From an uncultured Blautia sp. (GTDB taxonomy: Bacteria > Bacillota > Clostridia > Lachnospirales > Lachnospiraceae), in the NCBI GenBank assembly GCA_934371915.1, contig CAKROE010000010.1:1-45777 (forward strand): DNA of 45,777 nucleotides, in the 5' to 3' direction. Of this stretch, positions 15,425-22,853 are shown in pieces. Positions within the stretch are counted from its first letter, which is position 1. The number at the start of each line of letters is the position of its first letter. Both the position numbers and the translations under genes were made by a program. Under the pieces are notes generated by a model that saw only the letters and a program-made list of their open reading frames with translations, did no database searches and was not told where the DNA came from.

Positions 15425-15783
15425 GATGAAGTATTCCTCCTTTCAGAATGCATTCCCGTAAGTGTGATAACACTGATAGAAGGAAGAAGGTTGGAACCAT
15501 TAGGAACATATTCGATCACAAATCTGGATGCGTCATAGGTGATATGATAGTCGCTGAGAAGTTCGTCCAGATTTTCGGGATATTGTCCCTTCAGTGCATA
15601 AGTGCGGACGGCACCGTTTTCCAGTGTCTGCAGCAGGGCACTCTGTTCTTTCCGGATCGTTGCATCGGAAGTACGGCCGACCGCAGTAAAAAAGACAAAG
15701 CCGATGCAGAGCAACAGAAACAACGGAAAAAGAAGCAGGATATTTTTAAAAAATTTTTCTTTACGGCTTTCAAAAAGCTTCAT
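15421..15783 (-). CDS. Small pseudopilin-like membrane protein
   Basis: A 120-residue protein: a basic N-terminus (MKLFESRKEKFFKN), one hydrophobic helix (residues ~15-35), then a stretch AVRTYALKGQYPENLDELL that resembles the segment of major pseudopilins (GspG/ComGC type) just after the N-terminal helix, where 'Y...G.YP..LdeL' is typical. There is no recognisable prepilin cleavage site. I chose ATG 15783, which has GAGGG upstream; the in-frame extension upstream has no ribosome site. It is separated from the gspF-like gene by 10 bases and overlaps the DUF4860 gene. Confidence 0.7.
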   Translation of the reverse strand: MKLFESRKEKFFKNILLLFPLFLLLCIGFVFFTAVGRTSDATIRKEQSALLQTLENGAVRTYALKGQYPENLDELLSDYHITYDASRFVIEYVPNGSNLLPSISVITLTGMHSERRNTSS

Positions 15784-15793
15784 AATAAATCCC

Positions 15794-16837
15794 TCATATT
15801 GCGATATCTGCAAGTACACCAAGAAGCGGCATCATAACGGAAAGCAGGACCAGACCTACCAGAACCGAGAGAATAATGACGATGGTCGGTTCAATAACAG
15901 AAATCACACGTGTGATCAGGGCAGAGGCATTGTCCTGATAGCGACTGGAAAGGTCTGCGAAAGCATCATCTGCGGTTCCGGACTGGAATGCAACCGCGAT
16001 CAGGCGAATATCCATGCCGCAAAAAAGTCCGGATTCTTTCAGAGCGTCAGAAAACGCATAGCCGGTATTCAGAAGTGCTGCAGCTTTTTGAAGACGTTCT
16101 GAAACAAGTGGGTGAGAAATCATCTCTGCAGCAAGCGCAAGACTGGTTTCCGGCGCAAGTCCGCTTTTCTGGCCGAGCGCAAGCCCCTGTGTCATGCGGC
16201 TGTAGTCGAGGGCAACCGGAATATCACGAAGTACCGGAAGATGCAGGACTATTTTGGCAAGTATCTGCTGGCCTTTTTTGTTAAGACACAGAAACAGGAT
16301 GCATCCGATCAGGATAACAGCCAGAATCAGAAAAAATGCAGAATAGCGTGTGATGATATTGCCGGCATTCAGAAGCCGGCTGGAAAATCCGTTCATTTCC
16401 ATTCCCATCTGCTGGAATACCTGTCGGAAAATCGGAAGTACTTTGACAAGAAGGACAATGATTACGATTCCCATCATGCCGAGCATGAGAAGCGGGTAGG
16501 TGACTGCACTTCGAATTTGCCCGGAAGTTTCCTGTTCCCGTTCATAATGTCTGGAAAGACTGTCCAGAATTTCGTCAAGACACCCGGTCTGTTCACCGGT
16601 TTTTATATAAGCAGCCATAGAATCCGGAAAAAATTCTGAATCTGTGACAGCCTGAGACAAGGAACCTGTTTTTTCCATGGAAGACAGTAAATTGTAAAGA
16701 ACTTCACGGTCTGTGTCGGTCGTACTTTCTTCCAGAAGAATGTGAAGACTTTCGAGCGGACCCATTCCGGAATGGATCAGTACTCCGAGTTGTTGACAGA
16801 AACTGCCGAGTTCCTGTGCGGTAAGTTTATGTTTCAT
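15794..16837 (-). CDS. Type II secretion/type IV pilus inner-membrane platform protein (GspF/PilC family)
   Basis: A 347-residue polytopic membrane protein with two repeated T2SSF domains. The first (~residues 5-130) has ELGSFCQQLGVLIHSGMGPLESL and AYIKTGEQTGCLDEILDSL; the second (~205-335) has RMTQGLALGQKSGLAPETSLAL and AVAFQSGTADDAFADL. Each is followed by strong hydrophobic segments (LLMLGMMGIVIIVLLVKVL; TIVIILSVLVGLVLLSVMMP). In known systems this platform couples the cytoplasmic ATPase to pilin assembly. ATG 16837 follows AAAAGGAGA at a good distance. It lies second in the operon, after the transglutaminase-like lipoprotein. Confidence 0.93.
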   Translation of the reverse strand: MKHKLTAQELGSFCQQLGVLIHSGMGPLESLHILLEESTTDTDREVLYNLLSSMEKTGSLSQAVTDSEFFPDSMAAYIKTGEQTGCLDEILDSLSRHYEREQETSGQIRSAVTYPLLMLGMMGIVIIVLLVKVLPIFRQVFQQMGMEMNGFSSRLLNAGNIITRYSAFFLILAVILIGCILFLCLNKKGQQILAKIVLHLPVLRDIPVALDYSRMTQGLALGQKSGLAPETSLALAAEMISHPLVSERLQKAAALLNTGYAFSDALKESGLFCGMDIRLIAVAFQSGTADDAFADLSSRYQDNASALITRVISVIEPTIVIILSVLVGLVLLSVMMPLLGVLADIAI

Positions 16838-16857
16838 AAAGCGGTCTCCTTTTGCCA

Positions 16858-17793
16858 TTATCGTGTGAACTGTACAGTATAGTTATCTGCATTGCCGATG
16901 TAATCCTGAATTGCCTCGCTGTCATCGGAGTCGGCACTGGAATCGAAGGTCGGATCCATGAGGCTCCAGCTGTCGCCTTTGAATGATACAGCGCCTGTTA
17001 CCCAGCCTTTGGAACGGATGTAGACATCAATCCAGGCATGTTTGATATCTCCGGTATAGCCAATCTGAAGCTTACACGGAATATCACAGCTTCGAAGCAT
17101 AGCAGTAGTCAGTGCGGCATAATCAAAGCAGATGCCGGTTTTGGTGGAAAGTGTTTCATCGACATCCGGCAGATATCCGGTTTCCACGGTCTGGGCTTTG
17201 TCATAATCATAAGTGAGATTATTGACTACATAATTATAAATCTGTTTCAGTGCATCCACATCGGCAGTATCTTCTGAAACCATGGACAGTGCAAGTTTGC
17301 TTGCTCCGCTGTCCGGCGAGAAGTTTACATACTGATTGGGATAGAGAAACGGAAGAAAGTCATTTTCCAGTTCTACCGTCAGGGTTTCACTGTACAGCGC
17401 TGCATACTGGTCTCCCTGAATCTGCTGGTATCCGACGATCGTGTAGTCTCCGTTTCCTTCTGTAAACGGAATGACCGCGCTTTTTGCGGGCTCTATAAAA
17501 TAGGAATAAAGAACTCCGGTGGGAGCTGTAATCTGAAGACTGGTGACAAGATCAGCAGAATCAGACTGTGCTATAAAATATCCCTGTGTGATATTTGAGA
17601 TATCCAGTATCAGAGGGTCAGATCCAAGCGTATCGATGCCGGGAGCTTCCGGGACAAGGATACGCAGCGGAGAGTAGACCGGCGGCTCTGAAGAAGAGCG
17701 TTTACTGCCGGAACCACATCCGGATAAAATACTGCAAAGTATGCAGAAAATCAACAATATGGCAAAGGAACGGACAAAAACGGATCTTTTCAT
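16858..17793 (-). CDS. Transglutaminase-like lipoprotein heading the pilus-like operon
   Basis: A 311-residue predicted lipoprotein: signal peptide and lipobox LSGC (Cys ~25), an N-terminal beta-rich part with TLTVELENDFLPFLYPNQYV, and a transglutaminase-like core at ~190-290. The catalytic triad is visible as Cys in TKTGICFDYAALTTAML, His in IKHAWIDVYI and Asp in WSLMDPTFDSS. Such extracytoplasmic domains act as peptidases or cross-linking enzymes; which applies cannot be told. Its place as first gene, 20 bases before the GspF-like gene, suggests it processes or anchors the pilus-like structure or the wall around it. ATG 17793 follows AAAAGGAGCGG. A divergent promoter region with a c-di-GMP riboswitch lies upstream on the other strand. 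Confidence 0.88.
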   Translation of the reverse strand: MKRSVFVRSFAILLIFCILCSILSGCGSGSKRSSSEPPVYSPLRILVPEAPGIDTLGSDPLILDISNITQGYFIAQSDSADLVTSLQITAPTGVLYSYFIEPAKSAVIPFTEGNGDYTIVGYQQIQGDQYAALYSETLTVELENDFLPFLYPNQYVNFSPDSGASKLALSMVSEDTADVDALKQIYNYVVNNLTYDYDKAQTVETGYLPDVDETLSTKTGICFDYAALTTAMLRSCDIPCKLQIGYTGDIKHAWIDVYIRSKGWVTGAVSFKGDSWSLMDPTFDSSADSDDSEAIQDYIGNADNYTVQFTR

Positions 17794-17838
17794 AAAAAGC
17801 CGCTCCTTTTTGAATTTTTTAATTACGGTTTTGTGAAC

Positions 17839-17847
17839 AGTATACCA
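17839..17847 (-). promoter_or_regulatory. Extended -10 promoter of the pilus-like operon
   Basis: On the minus strand TGGTATACT is a TGN-extended -10, about 46 bases before the lipoprotein start codon. The -35 position (TTCTTT, next to a run of nine T) is poor. The leader would be short and would not include the riboswitch, which is on the opposite strand. Confidence 0.45.
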
Positions 17848-17884
17848 GAAAATGTAAAAAAAAAGAATGCAATCAGAAAAAATA

Positions 17885-17913
17885 TTGACATTATTTGGGA
17901 GAATCAGTATAAT
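17885..17913 (+). promoter_or_regulatory. Perfect-consensus sigma-A promoter for the riboswitch
   Basis: TTGACA (17885-17890), a 17-base spacer and TATAAT (17908-17913) give a full consensus promoter. The predicted transcript starts near 17920, right at the aptamer's 5' edge. High basal transcription with downstream control by the riboswitch terminator is the natural reading. Confidence 0.85.
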
Positions 17914-17922
17914 AAACACAAA

Positions 17923-17993
17923 GGCAAACCTGTTGAAAGGCAGGGACGCAAAGCTATGGGTCTAAGGTCATGAGACTATGACAGCCGGTTGCC
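17923..17993 (+). ncRNA. Cyclic-di-GMP-I riboswitch aptamer (GEMM-I)
   Basis: The aptamer matches the GEMM-I consensus: P1 GGCAA/TTGCC (17923-17927 with 17989-17993), a first hairpin CCTG-TTGAAAGG-CAGG closing a GAAA tetraloop, the conserved GGGACGCAAAGC and TATGGGTCTAAGG segments, and a second hairpin GTCAT/ATGAC followed by AGCCGG. Class I riboswitches bind c-di-GMP; the cGAMP-binding GEMM-Ib variant cannot be ruled out by eye. It lies between a perfect promoter and an intrinsic terminator upstream of the lethal-factor-type protease at 18143, so it should control that gene by transcription termination. Confidence 0.93.
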
Positions 17994-18083
17994 GCATTAA
18001 ATTCTGATTTAGTGACGTATTCTTTATAAGTAAAACTGGATTGGTTTATGCGGCCGTTTAATTTTATATTAAACGGTTTTTTT
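17991..18083 (+). promoter_or_regulatory. Riboswitch expression platform
   Basis: The 3' strand of aptamer helix P1 continues as GCCGCATTAAA (17991-18001), which can pair with TTTATGCGGC (18045-18054) with one bulged T. This alternative helix competes with P1 and abuts the terminator. AAACTGG (18033-18039) can also pair with CCGTTT of the terminator's 5' arm. Whether ligand turns the gene on or off is not decided by these pairings. Confidence 0.5.
18054..18083 (+). terminator. Intrinsic terminator of the c-di-GMP riboswitch
   Basis: CCGTTTAAT (18054-18062), loop TTTAT, ATTAAACGG (18068-18076), then seven T. It lies 60 bases after the aptamer and 59 bases before the protease start codon. Confidence 0.9.
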
Positions 18084-18142
18084 GCATACTGAAACAGAAA
18101 TGACTGCATTGGATACGTCGATATCTGAGAGGTGTGATAATC

Positions 18143-19123
18143 ATGAAAAAGAAAAGCATTAAAGAGTTCTTCAGACAGAAGAAAGTAGCAGCAGGATGTG
18201 TTGCAGCAGCTGTAATTATTGCAGCTGGTAGTTTTGGTATTAACTGGCAGTCACAGGATGCAGTAGTATTTCCATCCTATACTGATCCGGTGATTGAGAC
18301 ATCACTTACAGGTGATGATACTCCTCTGGCATCGAAGCCGAAGGTTACCACAAAGAAAAAGACAAGTACAAAGACCACAAAGAAAAAAGTCAAATTAAAA
18401 AAAGCTTCAAAGAAGTCTTACACTAAGAAGCTTCCGACAAAGCAGAAAACAAGCACAAAGACCAAGAAAGCAAATAAGACAACGACAGTACAGACCAAAA
18501 AAGTTGTAAAGACGGCAACAACCGAAAAATACACAAAGAAATCCAAACAGAAAGTTGTTACAAAGAAGGTTACGACGACGGTCACGACGACAACGACAGT
18601 TGCCACAGGTGCACAGGCATTTGCGAATACATCTGCAGCATCTGTGTCAAACGCAAGTACAGCTGATTCAGCAAATTATACAGTCAGCAATATTGCTTCT
18701 GTAGCACCAAGAATGGACAGCAGAGTACTGAATGCATTCACAAAGCTGGGATTTACCGTTAAAGTTGATTCAAGTGTAAGCTATTCCGGACATTTTGATG
18801 CACGTACACGTACGATCACTATGAAACAGATGGATGATACCATTTATCACGAACTGGGACATTTCCTTGCATTCATGGCAGGAAATATGGACACGGGAAG
18901 TAAATTTGCATCTGTCTACAACAGTGAGAAAGGTAAGGTTACCGGTTATAATAAAGCATATGTGACACAGAATGCCTCAGAGTATTTTGCAGAATCTGTC
19001 AAAGACTATGTGCTCAATCCGGAAAGCCTGGAAGCTCAGCGTCCGAATACATACAAGGCAATCGAGAAAGCCCTTTCTATGGTTACCGAACAGCAGATTG
19101 AACTGTATAAAGGTTTCTATTAA
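18143..19123 (+). CDS. Surface metallopeptidase of the anthrax lethal factor/PPEP (ATLF) type with Lys/Thr-rich spacer
   Basis: A 326-residue protein. Residues ~15-33 form a single export/membrane helix. Residues ~65-155 are an extremely Lys/Thr-rich linker (KKKTSTKTTKKK-like), probably spanning or binding the negatively charged wall. The C-terminal ~130 residues carry the zinc motif H236-E-L-G-H240, then SEYFAES with Tyr281 and the likely third ligand Glu284, and RPNTYKAI; this resembles anthrax lethal factor-like and Pro-Pro endopeptidases. ATG 18143 has AGAGG ten bases upstream; the in-frame GTG 18134 is too close to it. The gene lies behind a c-di-GMP-I riboswitch, as reported for the secreted Pro-Pro endopeptidase Zmp1/PPEP-1 of Clostridioides difficile. 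Substrate specificity is not known. Confidence 0.85.
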   Translation: MKKKSIKEFFRQKKVAAGCVAAAVIIAAGSFGINWQSQDAVVFPSYTDPVIETSLTGDDTPLASKPKVTTKKKTSTKTTKKKVKLKKASKKSYTKKLPTKQKTSTKTKKANKTTTVQTKKVVKTATTEKYTKKSKQKVVTKKVTTTVTTTTTVATGAQAFANTSAASVSNASTADSANYTVSNIASVAPRMDSRVLNAFTKLGFTVKVDSSVSYSGHFDARTRTITMKQMDDTIYHELGHFLAFMAGNMDTGSKFASVYNSEKGKVTGYNKAYVTQNASEYFAESVKDYVLNPESLEAQRPNTYKAIEKALSMVTEQQIELYKGFY

Positions 19124-19163
19124 TACAGACAATAGTGCATATACAATTTTATAACGAAGGAAT

Positions 19164-19198
19164 TAAGGCTGCCTGTATGACGGGCAGCCTTAGTTTTT
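19164..19198 (+). terminator. Intrinsic terminator after the metallopeptidase gene
   Basis: TAAGGCTGCC (19164-19173) and GGCAGCCTTA (19183-19192) form a perfect 10-base-pair stem followed by GTTTTTG. Confidence 0.88.
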
Positions 19199-19201
19199 GC
19201 A

Positions 19202-19230
19202 TTGATTCTACTATAAAAAAGTGATATACT
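19202..19230 (+). promoter_or_regulatory. Promoter of apt
   Basis: TTGATT (19202-19207), 17 bases, TATACT (19225-19230) with an upstream TGA extension. It restarts transcription for the apt-rel block after the protease terminator. Confidence 0.75.
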
Positions 19231-19271
19231 TATAACCTAGATTTACAGAAAACAGGCGGAGGTACGCAATT

Positions 19272-19796
19272 ATGAAAAAAATAGAAGAGTATGTAAGAAG
19301 TATTCCGGATTTTCCGGAACCGGGAATTATTTTCAGAGATATTACCACTGTTCTGCAGGATGCTGATGGTCTGCAGCTCGCAATCCAGTCTATGCAGGAT
19401 TGTCTGAAGGATACAGAGGTGGATGTGATTGCCGGTACAGAGTCAAGAGGATTTATTTTTGGTGTGCCGATCGCTTACAATCTTCACAAACCATTTGTAC
19501 CGGTTCGTAAGAAAGGAAAACTGCCATGTGAGACAGTTTCACAGGAGTATGATCTGGAATACGGTACAGCAACGATTGAGATGCACAAAGATTCTATCAA
19601 ACCGGGACAGAAAGTTGCTATCGTAGATGACCTGATTGCTACCGGCGGAACCGTAGAAGCTGCGATCAAACTGGTCGAGGAGCTTGGCGGAGAAGTTGTC
19701 AAGGTTGTATTCCTTATGGAGCTTGCCGGATTAAAGGGCAGAGAAAAGCTTGCCGGATATGATGTGGCTTCTGTTATCAAATACGAAGGTAAATAA
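19272..19796 (+). CDS. apt: Adenine phosphoribosyltransferase
   Basis: A 174-residue type I phosphoribosyltransferase that converts adenine and PRPP to AMP in purine salvage. Family signatures are IPDFPEPGIIFRDITTVL at the N-terminus (adenine-binding region), DVIAGTESRGFIFGVPIA, and the PRPP loop VAIVDDLIATGGT at about residues 116-128. Length and motifs are standard. GGAGG precedes ATG 19272. It is followed after 50 bases by rel, the same neighbour as in Bacillus subtilis. Confidence 0.97.
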   Translation: MKKIEEYVRSIPDFPEPGIIFRDITTVLQDADGLQLAIQSMQDCLKDTEVDVIAGTESRGFIFGVPIAYNLHKPFVPVRKKGKLPCETVSQEYDLEYGTATIEMHKDSIKPGQKVAIVDDLIATGGTVEAAIKLVEELGGEVVKVVFLMELAGLKGREKLAGYDVASVIKYEGK

Positions 19797-19846
19797 ATAT
19801 TTCGTACAGAACCGGCAGTCATAAGCTGCATGAAGGAAAGAACCAG

Positions 19847-22204
19847 ATGGAAACAACGGCAGGCAGGTGTGAGAGAATGACAGAGAAGAAAGAGAATATA
19901 CAGCTCGATAAAAATATTGACCCGAAAGAGCGGGAAAAGCTGGAATCTGTAAAGAAAGCAGATGCCGCAGTAAAGACCATGCAGGATTTTACAAGCCCTG
20001 AAGTTTTGTATCAGGAACTGATCACCAGTGTTCGGAAATATCATCCTTCTACAGATATTACCATGATACAGAAAGCATATGAAGTTGCAAGTGATGCGCA
20101 TAAAGACCAGAAAAGAAAATCCGGGGAACCATATATCATTCACCCGCTTTGTGTGGCAATCATTCTTGCAGATCTGGAGCTGGATAAGGAGACGATTGTT
20201 GCAGGTCTTCTCCATGATGCAGTGGAAGATACATGGATGACGACGGAGGAAGTTGAGAAGGAATTCAGCGCAGAGGTTGCGCTGCTGGTCGATGGTGTCA
20301 CAAAACTGGGACAGTTAAGCTACTCAGCTGATAAAGTCGAATTGCAGGCAGAAAATCTTCGTAAGATGTTTCTTGCGATGGCGAAGGATATCCGTGTCAT
20401 TCTGATCAAACTTGCGGACAGACTCCACAATATGCGTACCCTGCAATATATGAGACCGGAAAAACAGCAGGAAAAAGCTCGTGAGACGATGGATATTTAT
20501 GCGCCGATCGCGATGCGTCTCGGTATTTCCAAGATCAAAGTTGAACTGGATGATCTTTCTCTGAAATATCTGAAGCCGGATGTATACTATGATCTTGTCA
20601 ATAAAGTGGCCCTGCGTAAGAGTGAGCGTCAGGAATTTGTAAATAACATTGTCAAACAGGTCAAGCAGCATATGGATGAAGCTGCAATCAAAGCTCAGGT
20701 TGACGGACGTATCAAACATTTTTTCAGTATTTATAAGAAGATGGTCAACCAGGACAAGACAATCGATCAGATTTATGACCTGTTTGCAGTTCGTATACTT
20801 GTCGATACGGTCAAGGACTGTTATGCGGCACTCGGCGTGATCCATGAGATGTATAAACCGATTCCGGGACGTTTCAAGGACTATATTGCCATGCCGAAGC
20901 CAAACATGTACCAGTCTCTGCATACTACACTGATCGGACCGAACGGACAGCCGTTTGAGATTCAGATCCGTACCTTCGAGATGCACAAGACAGCAGAGTA
21001 TGGTATTGCAGCGCACTGGAAATATAAGGAATCCTCCGATGGTAAAGTGCCGGTTGACAAACGTGAGGAAGAAAAGCTGAACTGGCTGCGTCAGATTCTG
21101 GAATGGCAGAGGGATATGTCGGACAACAGAGAGTTCATGAGTCTGTTGAAAAATGATCTCGATCTGTTTGCGGACAGTGTATATTGTTTTACTCCACAGG
21201 GAGATGTCAAGAATCTTCCGAACGGTTCCACGCCGATTGATTTTGCTTACAGTGTACACAGTGCAGTCGGTAATCGTATGGTTGGCGCACGTGTCAACGG
21301 CAAGCTGGTGCCGATTGAATACCAGATCAAAAACGGCGACCGTATCGAGATCATTACTTCCCAGAATTCACAGGGACCGAGCCGTGACTGGCTGAAGCTT
21401 GTCAAGAGTACACAGGCAAAGAACAAGATTAATCAGTGGTTTAAGAAGGAATTAAAAGAAGACAATATACTGAAAGGTAAGGAAATGCTTACCCAGTATG
21501 CAAAATCTAAGGGATATAAGATCGGAATTTATACGAAACCACAGTTTCTGGAATCTGTTATGCGTAAATACGGTTTCCGTGACTGGGATTCCGTACTTGC
21601 CGCAATCGGACATGGTGGTCTGAAAGAAGGTCAGGTTTTTAACAAGCTGATCGAAGCTTATGATAAAGAAAATCAGAAGAATCTGACAGATGAACAGGTT
21701 CTGGAAGCAACCGGTGAGACACAGGAGAAGCTTCACGTTACCAAGAACAAAGGTGGTATTGTTGTAAAAGGTATCCACGATGTAGCTGTTCGTTTTTCAA
21801 AATGCTGCAGTCCGATTCCGGGAGACGAGATCGTTGGATTTGTGACGAGAGGACGTGGAATCACTATTCACCGGACAGATTGTGTCAATGTCCTGAATAT
21901 GTCAGAAATGGACCGTGCGCGTCTGATCGAGGCAGAGTGGCAGCCGGCTGACAATAAATCTGAGAAATATATGGCAGAGATTCAGGTATATGCAAATAAC
22001 CGTACCGGACTTCTGGTAGATCTCTCCAAGATATTTACCGAAAGAAAAATAGATATGAGAACCATCAACAGCCGTACCAGCAAACAGGAAAAAGCGACGA
22101 TCTCCATCAGTTTTGAGATTGCAAGTAAGGAAGAACTTTCTTCTCTGATTGCAAAGATCCGACAGGTTGAGAGCGTGCTGGATGTAGAACGTACGACAGG
22201 CTGA
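19847..22204 (+). CDS. rel: Bifunctional (p)ppGpp synthetase/hydrolase (Rel)
   Basis: A 785-residue long RSH protein that makes and degrades the stringent-response alarmone. The HD hydrolase region has YIIHPLCVAIILADL and AGLLHDAVEDT (~residues 98-130). The synthetase has GRFKDYIAMPKPNMYQSLH (~340); RFKD, not EXDD, marks a bifunctional enzyme. TGS follows (VYCFTPQGDVKNLPNGSTPIDFAYSVH split over ~440-475), then a Cys-containing region (FSKCCSPIPGDEIVGF) and a C-terminal ACT domain (NRTGLLVDLSKIFTERKIDM). ATG 19847 has AAGGAAAG upstream; ATG 19877 (MTEKKEN) is an alternative. It is probably co-transcribed with apt and the downstream hydrolase gene. Confidence 0.97.
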   Translation: METTAGRCERMTEKKENIQLDKNIDPKEREKLESVKKADAAVKTMQDFTSPEVLYQELITSVRKYHPSTDITMIQKAYEVASDAHKDQKRKSGEPYIIHPLCVAIILADLELDKETIVAGLLHDAVEDTWMTTEEVEKEFSAEVALLVDGVTKLGQLSYSADKVELQAENLRKMFLAMAKDIRVILIKLADRLHNMRTLQYMRPEKQQEKARETMDIYAPIAMRLGISKIKVELDDLSLKYLKPDVYYDLVNKVALRKSERQEFVNNIVKQVKQHMDEAAIKAQVDGRIKHFFSIYKKMVNQDKTIDQIYDLFAVRILVDTVKDCYAALGVIHEMYKPIPGRFKDYIAMPKPNMYQSLHTTLIGPNGQPFEIQIRTFEMHKTAEYGIAAHWKYKESSDGKVPVDKREEEKLNWLRQILEWQRDMSDNREFMSLLKNDLDLFADSVYCFTPQGDVKNLPNGSTPIDFAYSVHSAVGNRMVGARVNGKLVPIEYQIKNGDRIEIITSQNSQGPSRDWLKLVKSTQAKNKINQWFKKELKEDNILKGKEMLTQYAKSKGYKIGIYTKPQFLESVMRKYGFRDWDSVLAAIGHGGLKEGQVFNKLIEAYDKENQKNLTDEQVLEATGETQEKLHVTKNKGGIVVKGIHDVAVRFSKCCSPIPGDEIVGFVTRGRGITIHRTDCVNVLNMSEMDRARLIEAEWQPADNKSEKYMAEIQVYANNRTGLLVDLSKIFTERKIDMRTINSRTSKQEKATISISFEIASKEELSSLIAKIRQVESVLDVERTTG

Positions 22205-22223
22205 TCATCAGAAAGGAAAGCAT

Positions 22224-22853
22224 ATGGGCAGAATGGATTTACAGAAATGCATTGTCGGCAGTGTATTTACAAACTGTTATTTTCTTAAAAATAAAGAAAC
22301 AGGAGAAATGCTGATCATTGATCCGGGTGATAACGCAGAAAAAATCGAACAGAAGATTCTCGAAATGCAGGGGAAACCTGTGGCAATTCTTCTGACACAT
22401 GGGCATTTTGACCATATTCTGGCAGCAGAATCCATTCGAGACAGATATCAGATCCCGGTTTATGCCTGTCAGAAAGAAGAAAAAACGCTTCAGGATCCGA
22501 AAATCAATCTGACCGCATATCATATGGACAGTTATACATTAAAAGCAGATGTTTATCTTACAGATCTGCAGGTAGTCGAGCTGGCTGGATTTTCTGTACA
22601 GATGATCGAGACACCGGGACATACTGTAGGAAGCTGCTGCTACTATCTGAAAGATGAGGGAGTACTTTTCAGCGGTGATACTGTTTTTTGCGGCTCAGTG
22701 GGCAGGACAGATTTTCCGGAAGGAAGTACGGCAGCAATCGTAGAAAGTCTGCACAGACTTCTTGAGGCACTTCCGGATGACACAGAAGTATATCCGGGTC
22801 ATGATGCATCTACCACAATTGGTTACGAAAAGAGGTATAATCCATTTGTTTAA
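22224..22853 (+). CDS. Metallo-beta-lactamase-fold hydrolase (glyoxalase II-like)
   Basis: A 209-residue cytoplasmic protein with the metal motif LLTHGHFDHILAAE (H-x-H-x-D-H), further ligands in ETPGHTVGSCCYYL and FSGDTVFCGSVGRTDF, and YPGHDASTTIGYEKRYNPF at the end. The pattern is that of small hydroxyacylglutathione-hydrolase-like proteins found after rel in Firmicutes; the real substrate is unknown, and clostridia usually lack glutathione. It starts 19 bases after rel and its last codons overlap the predicted TTG start of hemZ. Confidence 0.93.
   Translation: MGRMDLQKCIVGSVFTNCYFLKNKETGEMLIIDPGDNAEKIEQKILEMQGKPVAILLTHGHFDHILAAESIRDRYQIPVYACQKEEKTLQDPKINLTAYHMDSYTLKADVYLTDLQVVELAGFSVQMIETPGHTVGSCCYYLKDEGVLFSGDTVFCGSVGRTDFPEGSTAAIVESLHRLLEALPDDTEVYPGHDASTTIGYEKRYNPFV

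Noticed and set aside
18143..18210. Lipobox reading of AAGC near the start of the metallopeptidase
   Set aside because: The Cys comes before, not after, the hydrophobic stretch, so it does not fit a lipoprotein signal peptide.
20324..21259. 311-residue open frame opposite rel
   Set aside because: Antisense shadow of a firmly identified gene, with no domain and no operon context.
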